A stretch of DNA of 38,319 nucleotides, taken from IMG/VR virus record IMGVR_UViG_3300037234_000305, positions 1 through 38,319 of that record. The stretch is one strand, 5' to 3'. The stretch is from a virus. Position numbers and translations under genes: made by a program. Every line of letters starts with the position of its first letter. The first letter of the stretch is position 1. Shown here piece after piece: positions 31,705 to 38,273 of this stretch. The notes below the pieces were generated by a model. The model saw nothing but the letters and a program-made list of their open reading frames with translations, was not told where the DNA came from and did no database searches.

Positions 31705-32976
31705 ATGAGCGATATATTAACACCCCAAGGTTTAGAACCTGCAGGAGCTATACAGGATACGGATACTCAAGAAATTTTCCAAGCTGGAAGCGGTGGAGAC
31801 AGGGATAATAAACAAACCACGATGGCAGCTCAAAAAATATACCATCAGAAACTAACAACCTTCACTCCTAATAATATCATGGAATCTGATGGTTCTGGTA
31901 ATCCACGAACAACATCTATTGCTACTACAGCGATGCAACAAGCTATAAATGATACGAATACAAATAGCAACACTATTGCCACATGGTTAAATCAATCAGT
32001 AAGGACAGATGCAAGCCCTATTTTTGATGGTGCTACAATAGATGGTCATGATGTCGGGGCTGAGTTATCAACACTTAATAATAGAGTCAATCAAGGTGTT
32101 AAAACTACAGATTCCCCAACTTTCAACAATGCTACTATCGGCGGTCATAATATTGATAGTGAATTAGATACTTTAAATTCAAGAGTTAATCAGGGTGTCA
32201 AGACTACAGATAATCCAACATTTTCTAATGCTCAGATCGGTGGAAGAAATATAAACACAACTCTTGATGATATAGAAACTGTTTTAGATCAAGACTTGAC
32301 TACTACAGCAACACCTACGTTTGCAGATGTTATCTTGACAGGATTGGGAGCAATAAAAGCATCTATTATAACTTTAAATTCTAGGGTTAACCAGGCGGTG
32401 TTAACGACTAGTACGCCGACTTTTAACAATGCGAATATTGGTGGGCATGATATTGATGCTGAATTGGACACTCTTAATTCCAGAGTGGATCAAGGTGTTA
32501 ATATTGCAGATACGCCAACATTTGAAGATGTTAATATAAGCGGATTAAGTGGAACTGTTGAGAATAGAATTGAAGGGAATACTTCTGATATTGGGACACT
32601 TGAAACAAAAACACCTCAGTCGTATAAGACTAGTGATGCAGTAACATTTGCAACTGTCAATACTGGTCAGGGTGCTAATGAGTTGTATCCTATGAGCCAG
32701 GGAGTGCGGACTACTGATGCAGTTGAATTCCAAGGAGGAGTTAAAACAGATGGTACATTTCTTAGAAACAAAGCAGATAGTACGACCGCAAATGGATCAG
32801 GACAGTTAGGGTGGAATCATGGACTTTCAAGTAAAATAATTTTAAGAGCTAATTTTACAGCTAGCAATGGAACACAACTTCCTATCAATTGGATAAGTAT
32901 AGGAGCCACAGCTATAACCGCAACTGGGGCTATAGCGGGAGCACCATATACGGTTATTATTGATTATATAGCTTAA
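31705..32976 (+). CDS. Tail fibre protein with 33-aa repeats
   Basis: A 423-aa protein with TAGGAGG before its ATG. Residues about 1-85 are the baseplate-binding head. The middle is built of repeated 33-residue units of the form L-N-S-R-V-N-Q-G-V-K-T-T-D-S-P-T-F followed by N-N-A-T-I-G-G-H-D-I-D, which should form a trimeric rod. The end (about 355-423) is a beta-rich tip. Repeat DNA is near-identical, so length can change by recombination. Convergent with, and overlapping by 3 nt, the outer-membrane candidate gene. Confidence 0.85.
   Translation: MSDILTPQGLEPAGAIQDTDTQEIFQAGSGGDRDNKQTTMAAQKIYHQKLTTFTPNNIMESDGSGNPRTTSIATTAMQQAINDTNTNSNTIATWLNQSVRTDASPIFDGATIDGHDVGAELSTLNNRVNQGVKTTDSPTFNNATIGGHNIDSELDTLNSRVNQGVKTTDNPTFSNAQIGGRNINTTLDDIETVLDQDLTTTATPTFADVILTGLGAIKASIITLNSRVNQAVLTTSTPTFNNANIGGHDIDAELDTLNSRVDQGVNIADTPTFEDVNISGLSGTVENRIEGNTSDIGTLETKTPQSYKTSDAVTFATVNTGQGANELYPMSQGVRTTDAVEFQGGVKTDGTFLRNKADSTTANGSGQLGWNHGLSSKIILRANFTASNGTQLPINWISIGATAITATGAIAGAPYTVIIDYIA
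32071..32568 (+). repeat. 99-bp repeat units inside the tail fibre gene
   Basis: Units beginning with the codons for T-L-N-[N/S]-R-V start at 32071, 32170, 32371 and 32470; a diverged unit fills 32269-32370. The 99-bp phase keeps the reading frame. Such in-frame repeats allow fibre length changes by unequal crossing-over. Confidence 0.7.
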
Positions 32977-33428
32977 AACTCTTTCTTGTAAGAAATATAA
33001 ATTGATCGCTGACCAGAGTTTGAAAATATATCCCTCTGGTCATTTTGAGATATTGCTGAATGATCGCACCATGTGAAAGCTCCTATTTTGAAATTCATAA
33101 ATGTATAATTTATATCAACCCTAAACCTATCTTGTAATGGTCTATAATTATCCCATTTTATTTGATTAAAAACGCTTGTATATGTACCTATAATTCTAAG
33201 ATTTTCTAATCTATAACCTGTTTTTAATTGTATATAGATGCTGTCTTTGCTGTCTTCTTCAAAGGTAATAGAGCCTAAACTTAAGTTATCTATTTCAATG
33301 TTTTTGTGTTCCATTATATTCATTTTATCAATATTCCAACCAACCTCAAACCCAGAAATCAACCCATGATCAATCCCAAAAACACTAATTCCCAAACCCA
33401 TCATAACAACTATCAATATTTTCTTCAT
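32973..33428 (-). CDS. Candidate outer-membrane beta-barrel protein (moron)
   Basis: A 151-aa protein. Residues 1-18 (MKKILIVVMMGLGISVFG) are a signal peptide. The mature part has repeated amphipathic strands, for example SIYIQLKTGY, LRIIGTYTS, FMNFKIGAF and SIYISYKKEF, and ends in Phe, the usual recognition signal for beta-barrel insertion in diderms. GGAGGGG precedes the ATG. It has the third copy of the moron promoter, between two fibre genes on the opposite strand. Likely expressed in the infected cell to alter its surface, e.g. to block further infection; that is inference. Confidence 0.65.
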   Translation of the reverse strand: MKKILIVVMMGLGISVFGIDHGLISGFEVGWNIDKMNIMEHKNIEIDNLSLGSITFEEDSKDSIYIQLKTGYRLENLRIIGTYTSVFNQIKWDNYRPLQDRFRVDINYTFMNFKIGAFTWCDHSAISQNDQRDIFSNSGQRSIYISYKKEF

Positions 33429-33446
33429 CTAATCCCCTCCATAACC

Positions 33447-33475
33447 AACTTACACCACAATACACCAAACGTCAA
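33447..33475 (-). promoter_or_regulatory. Moron-type promoter, copy 3
   Basis: On the minus strand: TTGACG, a 17-bp spacer TTTGGTGTATTGTGGTG and TAAGTT. TGGTGTA occurs twice, one helical turn apart. It drives the outer-membrane candidate with a roughly 12-nt leader carrying GGAGGGG. Confidence 0.75.
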
Positions 33476-33502
33476 TACCGCAACCCGCATATAAGCCAAA
33501 TA

Positions 33503-33531
33503 TTGAAAAAATACAAAACATATGATAAACT
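33503..33531 (+). promoter_or_regulatory. Promoter of the fibre/collar gene
   Basis: TTGAAA (33503-33508), a 17-bp spacer and TAAACT (33526-33531). Together with AGGAG at 33541-33545 it gives a normal leader for the ATG at 33554. Divergent from the minus-strand promoter 28 bp away. Confidence 0.6.
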
Positions 33532-33553
33532 GAACAGAATAGGAGATTTACAA

Positions 33554-34531
33554 ATGAAAATAGCCACTGGTTTTTTAACAAATACAACTACACCAGCAGG
33601 AAGGGCGCAGGGTGCTGCTAAAAATAACCCTGGAGATAATACAGGGACAGGGGCAGATAAGGAGACATTTAATGAAACTTACTATGGCCATGTTGGTGTT
33701 ATAGAGTCATATAAAGAGAATGGTTTATCTGATGCAGATGAAACAACCACAGACTGCGACATGAGAGATGCAATAGAAGAATTAGTTGCAAAGAAAGTTG
33801 ATGGTGTCGCTGATTGGGCTTCTGGGACTTTATATACTACCCCTGACACCCTTGTTATGAGATATGGGTTCCAATTTCTTGCGTATAATCTTACTGGTAA
33901 TCAGGCCAAAGAACCACTTGCAAATCCTGGTTATTGGTATAAATCACCGCAACCTGAAATATTACTTGATATGTTTTTTAAAGGGATGCCTGAGTCATTC
34001 GGTCTTAACGGAATAGCAAACCGAGCGGGGGCAAATTATGCTCAATCTGCATTGATTGGTAATTATCGACTTGGTGGAAATGGTGACGATTTCTATAACT
34101 TTTTTATGGTTGCACTTGATGGAACCGTAGTAACTGGGAATGCACCTCTTGAAGCGATATTTGACGTAGGTGGCGGAAATGAGTATTTTAATCTCGACCT
34201 AATAGCCCCAGACAACCTAGGAACAAGAACCCTAATTGATATGAGTTCAAGACATTTGGCTCCTCAGTCGAGTGGTGGGGATAATGATGTTTTGGGTGAG
34301 GTTTTGGCGGATCGGTTTCAGGGGCATTATCATACATTTGACAGAAAAGAAGGTTTGCAAGCTGACCCCGGAGCAGGAAGAGATACGTTTTCTGACCCAA
34401 CCGATTCAAACGATAATGTTTTGGCTCCAATAACTGACGGAGTAAACGGAACTCCAAGAACAGGAACAACAACAAGACCAAAAGAATTCACAGTAGGTTC
34501 ATCATACATAATAGTTATGATTCCTGCATAG
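33554..34531 (+). CDS. Tail fibre tip / collar protein with CBM-like segment
   Basis: A 325-aa protein; AGGAG lies 8 nt before the ATG at 33554. At about 102-142 W-A-S-G-T-L-Y, then V-M-R-Y-G-F-Q-F-L-A-Y and P-G-Y-W, follow the pattern of CBM5/12 sugar-binding modules. The C-terminus, R-F-Q-G-H-Y-H then T-T-R-P-K-E-F-T-V-G-S-S-Y-I-I-V-M-I-P-A, is the usual end of phage tail-collar proteins, with a GxHxH-like metal site. It is likely a receptor-binding tip. It stands apart from the main fibre gene, with its own promoter. Confidence 0.75.
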   Translation: MKIATGFLTNTTTPAGRAQGAAKNNPGDNTGTGADKETFNETYYGHVGVIESYKENGLSDADETTTDCDMRDAIEELVAKKVDGVADWASGTLYTTPDTLVMRYGFQFLAYNLTGNQAKEPLANPGYWYKSPQPEILLDMFFKGMPESFGLNGIANRAGANYAQSALIGNYRLGGNGDDFYNFFMVALDGTVVTGNAPLEAIFDVGGGNEYFNLDLIAPDNLGTRTLIDMSSRHLAPQSSGGDNDVLGEVLADRFQGHYHTFDRKEGLQADPGAGRDTFSDPTDSNDNVLAPITDGVNGTPRTGTTTRPKEFTVGSSYIIVMIPA

Positions 34532-34534
34532 AGT

Positions 34535-34561
34535 AAAAAACGGGGAGCCTAAAAACTCCCC
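34535..34561 (-). terminator. Intrinsic terminator of the minus-strand operon
   Basis: GGGGAG (34542-34547) pairs with CTCCCC (34556-34561) over an 8-nt loop. Read on the minus strand it is followed by T6 (34540 down to 34535). On the plus strand the downstream sequence is only weakly T-rich, so its main role is to end the lipoprotein transcript; it may also slow the fibre transcript. Confidence 0.75.
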
Positions 34562-34568
34562 TCTATAT

Positions 34569-35546
34569 TTACCAGATCCTACCTTCACCTAAAACAGTCT
34601 GCAATTGTGGATTACCATTAACAGTCCAGAGATAAATACCAGACGGAGTAGTCCCATAGCTAATCGATACTGAATATATTAAATCAGATCCACGTAAACA
34701 AGCGCCATCAACTTGCATATAAGCAACATTTGACGTGCCGTTATATACTTTACTGATTGGTGTTTCGTTATACATTGCCTTTTGAACTTTAAAAACTCCA
34801 CTCTCAAACTCTATATGTTCAGATCTTGGAACTTCTGGGAACTCACTCTCTTCAATTTCTGTGATAGTTCCGTTTTCCTGACTGTAGAATAATTCATCGA
34901 TAGTAAAGAATAGAGTCTCCCCTATTTTAAACAGCCCCTTAATCAAGGGGATTTCTTCAAATCCACCTGCAACTACTCCACGAACTTTATTCTCCGTTGT
35001 TATATAGTTGTCATATTCCTTAATTGGCTCGATAACCACTTCTTGTTCTTCCATAATAAAAATCTCCTTTGTAAAATACACGATAGTTTCCGTGTTTACG
35101 ATATTATCAATAATAACATCTTTCTCTACTATTTGCACTATTGGGTCAGATTCCACCTCTATATACTCTATAATGGTTTCGATTTTATCTACATATTCTG
35201 TTATCGTTTCAGTCCTGTCTACATATTCGATCACGGTTTCTGTAATTACGGTTTCAACTTCTACATCAACATACTCTATAACCTCGACTTCGGTAATAAC
35301 TTCCTTATCAATATATTCTATTACATCAATATACTTAGTAATAACAACTTCCACTTCTTCAATAACAATCACTTCCTTAGTGACTTCTATTTCCTCGGTG
35401 ACAGTCTCTACAATGATAACTTCTTCCAATACGGTTTCAGTAACCAGAACCTCTTTCTCTATCTCTATGTATTCTATTGCCGGTTCACAACTTGATAAAA
35501 ACAGAATTGCGATATATACTATTAATGATTTCAATGATTTATACAT
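34569..35546 (-). CDS. Repeat-rich lipoprotein
   Basis: A 325-aa protein with a basic start, hydrophobic helix and lipobox LSSC (C20), so it should be lipid-anchored after signal peptidase II cleavage. Residues about 24-175 are built almost only of Val, Ile, Glu, Thr, Tyr and Asp in alternating pattern (for example VITETVIEYVDRTETITEYV), predicting an extended beta rod with degenerate repeats. Residues 190-325 look globular. AGGAG precedes the ATG. Last gene of the minus operon. It could be a surface stalk or exclusion protein; its actual role is unknown. Confidence 0.7.
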   Translation of the reverse strand: MYKSLKSLIVYIAILFLSSCEPAIEYIEIEKEVLVTETVLEEVIIVETVTEEIEVTKEVIVIEEVEVVITKYIDVIEYIDKEVITEVEVIEYVDVEVETVITETVIEYVDRTETITEYVDKIETIIEYIEVESDPIVQIVEKDVIIDNIVNTETIVYFTKEIFIMEEQEVVIEPIKEYDNYITTENKVRGVVAGGFEEIPLIKGLFKIGETLFFTIDELFYSQENGTITEIEESEFPEVPRSEHIEFESGVFKVQKAMYNETPISKVYNGTSNVAYMQVDGACLRGSDLIYSVSISYGTTPSGIYLWTVNGNPQLQTVLGEGRIW

Positions 35547-35586
35547 GATGTCTCCTGACTGCTTTTGTGTTTTCTTTGATTTTCAT
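35539..35586 (-). CDS. Possible 15-aa leader peptide before the lipoprotein
   Basis: MKIKENTKAVRRHHV, with AAGGAG 7 nt upstream, overlaps the lipoprotein start by 8 nt. A good ribosome-binding site on such a short frame suggests either a coupling peptide or a chance event. It is basic with no hydrophobic segment. Confidence 0.3.
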   Translation of the reverse strand: MKIKENTKAVRRHHV

Positions 35587-35600
35587 CTATTTACTCCTTT

Positions 35601-35624
35601 CCCCAGTTTGCGCTGGGGATTTTT
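35601..35624 (+). terminator. Hairpin with T5 on the plus strand
   Basis: CCCCAG (35601-35606) pairs with CTGGGG (35613-35618) around TTTGCG, and T5 follows at 35620-35624 on the plus strand. On the minus strand the hairpin lies just before the lipoprotein ribosome-binding site and has no T tract. It may stop plus-strand readthrough from the fibre gene, or protect the processed minus mRNA. Confidence 0.35.
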
Positions 35625-35626
35625 AG

Positions 35627-35833
35627 TTAATCATCTTCTATTTCTATCCATCCAACAAATACACCTAATCCACACAATGCAGCTCCAGTATAAATAATCT
35701 CTGCTTTACCTATAGGCTCCCAGTTACATTTAACAGCTTTATAGATACATTTTATTTCTCCAACCAACAAAATTAAAATAAAAACTGCAGGTAGTATTGC
35801 TCTTAATAGATATATTGGGTTTTTTATCATCAA
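35627..35833 (-). CDS. Two-helix membrane protein, holin-like size
   Basis: A 68-aa protein. Hydrophobic segments at about 8-25 (LLRAILPAVFILILLVGE) and about 47-63 (IIYTGAALCGLGVFVGW) are linked by a basic loop with two Cys, and the C-terminus is acidic (IEIEDD). The size and two-helix layout fit class II holins, but holin sequences are too diverse for a firm call, and no endolysin gene is seen nearby. GGGGAGG precedes the start, which overlaps the RecT-like stop. Confidence 0.55.
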   Translation of the reverse strand: MMIKNPIYLLRAILPAVFILILLVGEIKCIYKAVKCNWEPIGKAEIIYTGAALCGLGVFVGWIEIEDD

Positions 35834-37116
35834 TCCACCTCCCCATCAATAACATCATCAGAAAATTGACTATCAGCAAAATCAGCACTTTGTTTCATAG
35901 CACCTTTAGAACTTTTAACCTCTTCCATGGCAGCACCTGTATTTCTAACTTTTTTATATTTCCTTAGAAAACTTTTACCAGCAGTTTTAATTAATAATTC
36001 TGGTTGGTCTGCTCCAGCATATGGATTTTTTAAAGTGTCCAGAAAGATAGTTGTTTCAGTTTCACCACCTTCGATATAATCACGATAAATCTTTTTTGTG
36101 AACGTTGGGCTAATCACTTGTTTTGCATATTCTCTATTGCCTTCTTTGAATAGTTGGTTGTTTGATTCAGCATTTCTGAAAAAATCAACAGATCTATCAA
36201 AATACTTATCATCATCTGAACCTGCAACTTCATAATACTTAAAAAACTCTCTACCATTTTTATCTCTACTAACATTACCTTCCGACTTTTGATATTCGTA
36301 GGCTTTGATTTTCTTCATATAGTTTGCATATGGTTGTGAATGTTCTTCAGCTTTTTCCAGTAGTCTTTCGGCATCGTACATTTCACCGATAATAAAACCA
36401 GATTCTCTAACTTCTCCGTAAACCGCAACTTTTACAACCTTCTTTCTACTTTTTGCAAATTTATGGAAGTCAATAAAAAATCCATCTTTTCTTGTCCTAC
36501 CATCGCTATAATCGTCACCTTCATAAACACATTCGATATTTACATACACAAAAGGGGCATTTTTACCATGAGTCAAAATAAAGATGAAACTCTCTACAGA
36601 TGGGATTAATACACAAACTTTCCCGAACGGAACCAGATCCCCAGTAACACCTAATTCAACGCAATCAATAAAAGAATCCTCTATACCTTTATTGATGGAT
36701 GCTTGCCCTTCAGGAGTAGCCCATATCTTGTCCCACTGAGCGCCTTTAAGAGCTAACGGGTATCTTTCTATGTTATTATTCACAAACCTAGCCATAGCCG
36801 TTGTATCGCCCGTTAAAATAGGACTTGATATGATTGCCATCTCTGCTTTTTTAGATTCAAATATTTTTGGCATATTCTTTGGACTAATTACCAGCCCCCT
36901 ACTATTATTATTCACTACCTTATTTCCTCCATTATTACTTTCCTGTTTCCGTGCATTAACCGAAAAATCCCGAATGACAGATTCCCGATCCTCTCCAAAT
37001 ATTCCATACTCATGATCCGTACTACAGAATATTCCAAAACCTTTTTTCCCATTCTGTTCTGCTGGTTCTATGCTTGCAGGTTGTCCACAACATAATGTTT
37101 CTTTTAGTTTTTCCAT
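35830..37116 (-). CDS. RecT-like single-strand annealing protein with Lar-like N-terminus
   Basis: A 428-aa protein. Residues about 9-50 (TLCCGQPASI to DRESVIRDF) resemble a degenerate Lar-type zinc segment. From about 120, L-A-L-K-G-A-Q-W and TPEGQASINKGI are followed by E-L-G-V-T-G-D-L-V-P-F-G-K, which matches the RecT core (G-L-x-P and L-V-P-x-x-x). V-N-I-E-C-V-Y-E-G-D-D near 193-203 fits the next RecT motif. The C-terminus is helical. RecT proteins anneal strands made by YqaJ-type exonucleases; that partner is encoded on the other strand at 8068-9318. AAGGAG precedes the ATG. Confidence 0.55.
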   Translation of the reverse strand: MEKLKETLCCGQPASIEPAEQNGKKGFGIFCSTDHEYGIFGEDRESVIRDFSVNARKQESNNGGNKVVNNNSRGLVISPKNMPKIFESKKAEMAIISSPILTGDTTAMARFVNNNIERYPLALKGAQWDKIWATPEGQASINKGIEDSFIDCVELGVTGDLVPFGKVCVLIPSVESFIFILTHGKNAPFVYVNIECVYEGDDYSDGRTRKDGFFIDFHKFAKSRKKVVKVAVYGEVRESGFIIGEMYDAERLLEKAEEHSQPYANYMKKIKAYEYQKSEGNVSRDKNGREFFKYYEVAGSDDDKYFDRSVDFFRNAESNNQLFKEGNREYAKQVISPTFTKKIYRDYIEGGETETTIFLDTLKNPYAGADQPELLIKTAGKSFLRKYKKVRNTGAAMEEVKSSKGAMKQSADFADSQFSDDVIDGEVD

Positions 37117-37118
37117 TA

Positions 37119-37358
37119 TTACTCCTTGTATTTATATATGTAGGTGTATTCTTGAGAATATCCAGCCTGCCAATTTACACGCTTAATAATATCTCCATCC
37201 CTATCTTTTATTGTTAAATCCCCACCGTAATTCAGCAGCTTCATTTCTCCACCTTCAGGGATTAAAAAACTTCTATCACCTACAATTTCACCCGTTTTTT
37301 CTTCAATGATTGAAACATCAACTCTCTCTAACTCTTTCTTTACCTTTCTAAACGCCAT
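37119..37358 (-). CDS. Hypothetical protein, first gene of the minus operon, 79 aa
   Basis: The ATG at 37358 has AGGGAGAG upstream; that site follows a terminator hairpin by only a few bases, so translation and transcription control are linked. The protein is beta-rich with a basic N-terminus and G-G-D-L-T-I-K-D-R-D-G-D. Two nt separate it from the RecT-like gene. Not recognised; possibly an accessory of the annealing protein. Confidence 0.6.
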   Translation of the reverse strand: MAFRKVKKELERVDVSIIEEKTGEIVGDRSFLIPEGGEMKLLNYGGDLTIKDRDGDIIKRVNWQAGYSQEYTYIYKYKE

Positions 37359-37369
37359 AATCTCTCCCT

Positions 37370-37396
37370 AAAAAAATAGCCCCTAAACAGGAGCCA
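37370..37396 (-). terminator. Attenuator-like terminator just before the first minus-operon RBS
   Basis: On the minus strand TGGCTCCT pairs with AGGGGCTA (two G-T pairs) over a GTTT loop and is followed by T7 (37376 down to 37370). The ribosome-binding site of the gene at 37358 begins directly after it. No other promoter is seen between hairpin and gene, so the operon may depend on readthrough. Confidence 0.65.
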
Positions 37397-37405
37397 ATTG
37401 ACAAA

Positions 37406-37424
37406 ATACAGCCAAATACTGTAT
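37406..37424. promoter_or_regulatory. Palindrome ATACAG-N7-CTGTAT
   Basis: Perfect 6-bp half-sites (37406-37411 and 37419-37424) with a 7-bp centre. As DNA it could be an operator for a phage repressor; as RNA on either strand it is a hairpin, placed just before the attenuator and possibly competing with it. A plus-strand TTGACA at 37398-37403 lies beside it without a clear -10. Confidence 0.45.
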
Positions 37425-37514
37425 CACTTTAAATTAAAATATCGTGGCTAACTACTTCCACAATAATGCTATTCATATCATAACTGATTTTTACCAACCC
37501 ATACGGGACATGGT

Positions 37515-37586
37515 GTATATCTACCAAGGGAGTTGAACCCCTGCCGACAATAAGGTCTAAGTTATTATCCAGGCCGGTATAGATAC
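37515..37586 (-). ncRNA. Three-way-junction, tRNA-like structure in the operon leader
   Basis: Plus coordinates: outer stem 37515-37525 with 37576-37586 (9-11 pairs with single-base bulges), hairpin AAGGG/CCCCT (37526-37530 with 37538-37542) whose minus-strand loop TTCAACT looks like a T-loop, and hairpin 37546-37553 with 37562-37569 (8 pairs, 8-nt loop). Length is 72 nt, as for a tRNA, but there is no D-arm, anticodon arm of standard size or CCA, so it is not called a tRNA gene. It lies in the predicted leader RNA between promoter 37661-37689 and the attenuator. Confidence 0.45.
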
Positions 37587-37660
37587 TCTTGTCTTTCCAA
37601 GATGTCTTTTGCAACAAAAAAGGATGTGATCAGAAGCTTTATACTACTAATCACTTAATT

Positions 37661-37689
37661 ACAATAATCCGAAAAACTACTTATGTCAA
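37661..37689 (-). promoter_or_regulatory. Promoter of the minus-strand leader and RecT operon
   Basis: On the minus strand: TTGACA (37689 to 37684), a 17-bp spacer and TATTGT (37666 to 37661). The predicted start near 37654 coincides with a hairpin GTGATTAG/CTGATCAC. The RNA would run about 280 nt before reaching the attenuator at 37370-37396. Confidence 0.6.
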
Positions 37690-37756
37690 TAAAAAAGTAA
37701 TAAAATTATTGCAAAAGTATTAAAAAGGGTGTAGGTTTATTGTGAGAGGTGATTCT

Positions 37757-37879
37757 ATGAACACGGAAATATTTAGAAGAAGAGTTGAAGCAAGAAGAAA
37801 AAATAAAGAAATTAAATTTGAAATGATGATAGATAAAATAATGGAGGAGTTGACAGAATGCAAACAAACATACAAATAA
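37757..37879 (+). CDS. Small charged protein, 40 aa
   Basis: GAGAGG lies 7 nt before the ATG. A single charged helix, very rich in Arg, Lys and Glu (FRRRVEARRKNKEIKFEM), with one Cys near the end. It overlaps the next gene by 22 nt. It begins the rightward group of small genes. Possibly a DNA- or protein-binding peptide. Confidence 0.5.
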   Translation: MNTEIFRRRVEARRKNKEIKFEMMIDKIMEELTECKQTYK

Positions 37880-37995
37880 AAGATAAAGAAGAATCTGAAA
37901 AGATTAGAAAATTTTGGGTAAAGAACTATAGATACATTTCTTTACCTAAGTTTTTTATTCATGCTGTTAATGAGTTGATGAAGAGGGAGAAATAA
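37858..37995 (+). CDS. Small protein with possible ribbon-helix-helix fold, 45 aa
   Basis: GGAGGAG lies 8 nt before the ATG. A first strand (TNIQIKDKEE) and two helices (ESEKIRKFWVKN and LPKFFIHAVNELMKRE) could form a ribbon-helix-helix DNA-binding dimer, but the region between is longer than usual. No other motif. Overlaps its upstream neighbour and touches the next start. Confidence 0.5.
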   Translation: MQTNIQIKDKEESEKIRKFWVKNYRYISLPKFFIHAVNELMKREK

Positions 37996-38082
37996 ATGAA
38001 AAATATAAAATTTGATTCGTTTTTTGGTGGATTTTTAACGGCTGTATTATTGCAGTTAATTATGATAGCGGTGTTCTTATGA
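37996..38082 (+). CDS. 28-aa membrane microprotein
   Basis: The ATG follows the previous TAA directly, with AGGGAG upstream. Residues about 9-28 (FFGGFLTAVLLQLIMIAVFL) form one membrane helix reaching the C-terminus, after a short basic start. ATGA overlap with the next gene. A tiny inner-membrane peptide of unknown function. Confidence 0.5.
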   Translation: MKNIKFDSFFGGFLTAVLLQLIMIAVFL

Positions 38083-38273
38083 AAGACAGACCAACATTTG
38101 ACGATTTCTTAGAAGAGGAAGGAATTACTAGTGAAGTGGAATATATAGCCAGACAAGAAATGATTAGAATACAGGATGAGAAAAAAGATAAGGCTGTTTT
38201 AATTGTTGGGATTATTGTTAGTGTTATGATGTTGGCTTTGGCTAGTTATATACTTGCGGTGTGGATTGGATGA
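38079..38273 (+). CDS. Small protein with one C-terminal membrane helix, 64 aa
   Basis: A cytoplasmic part (about 1-37), starting PTFDDFLEEEG, resembles the end of some small antitoxin-type regulators. It is followed by a membrane helix (about 39-62, VLIVGIIVSVMMLALASYILAVWI). It overlaps both neighbours by 4 nt. Could be a membrane-tethered regulator or exclusion peptide; function not assigned. Confidence 0.55.
   Translation: MKDRPTFDDFLEEEGITSEVEYIARQEMIRIQDEKKDKAVLIVGIIVSVMMLALASYILAVWIG

Noticed and set aside
33554-34531. A diversity-generating retroelement target in the collar protein
   Set aside because: No reverse transcriptase or template repeat is seen in the window.
35008-35697. 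A long Ser/Thr/Ile-rich plus-strand open frame
   Set aside because: It is the complement of the repeat-rich lipoprotein; the minus frame has a lipobox, ribosome-binding site and operon context.
35627-37116. A complete lysis cassette
   Set aside because: One holin-sized membrane protein is present, but no endolysin with catalytic motifs was found anywhere in the window.
37398-37426. A plus-strand promoter TTGACA with TATCAC
   Set aside because: The -10 is poor and the RNA would run antisense with no gene to express; the palindrome there explains the conserved look better.
37515-37586. A tRNA gene
   Set aside because: The T-arm-like hairpin fits, but there is no D-arm, no 5-bp/7-nt anticodon arm and no proper acceptor stem with CCA.
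37429-37617. A 62-codon minus-strand open frame
   Set aside because: It starts with TTG, has no ribosome-binding site, and coincides with the branched RNA structure; its G-R-G-S-T-P-L-V stretch is what a T-arm-like hairpin gives when translated.
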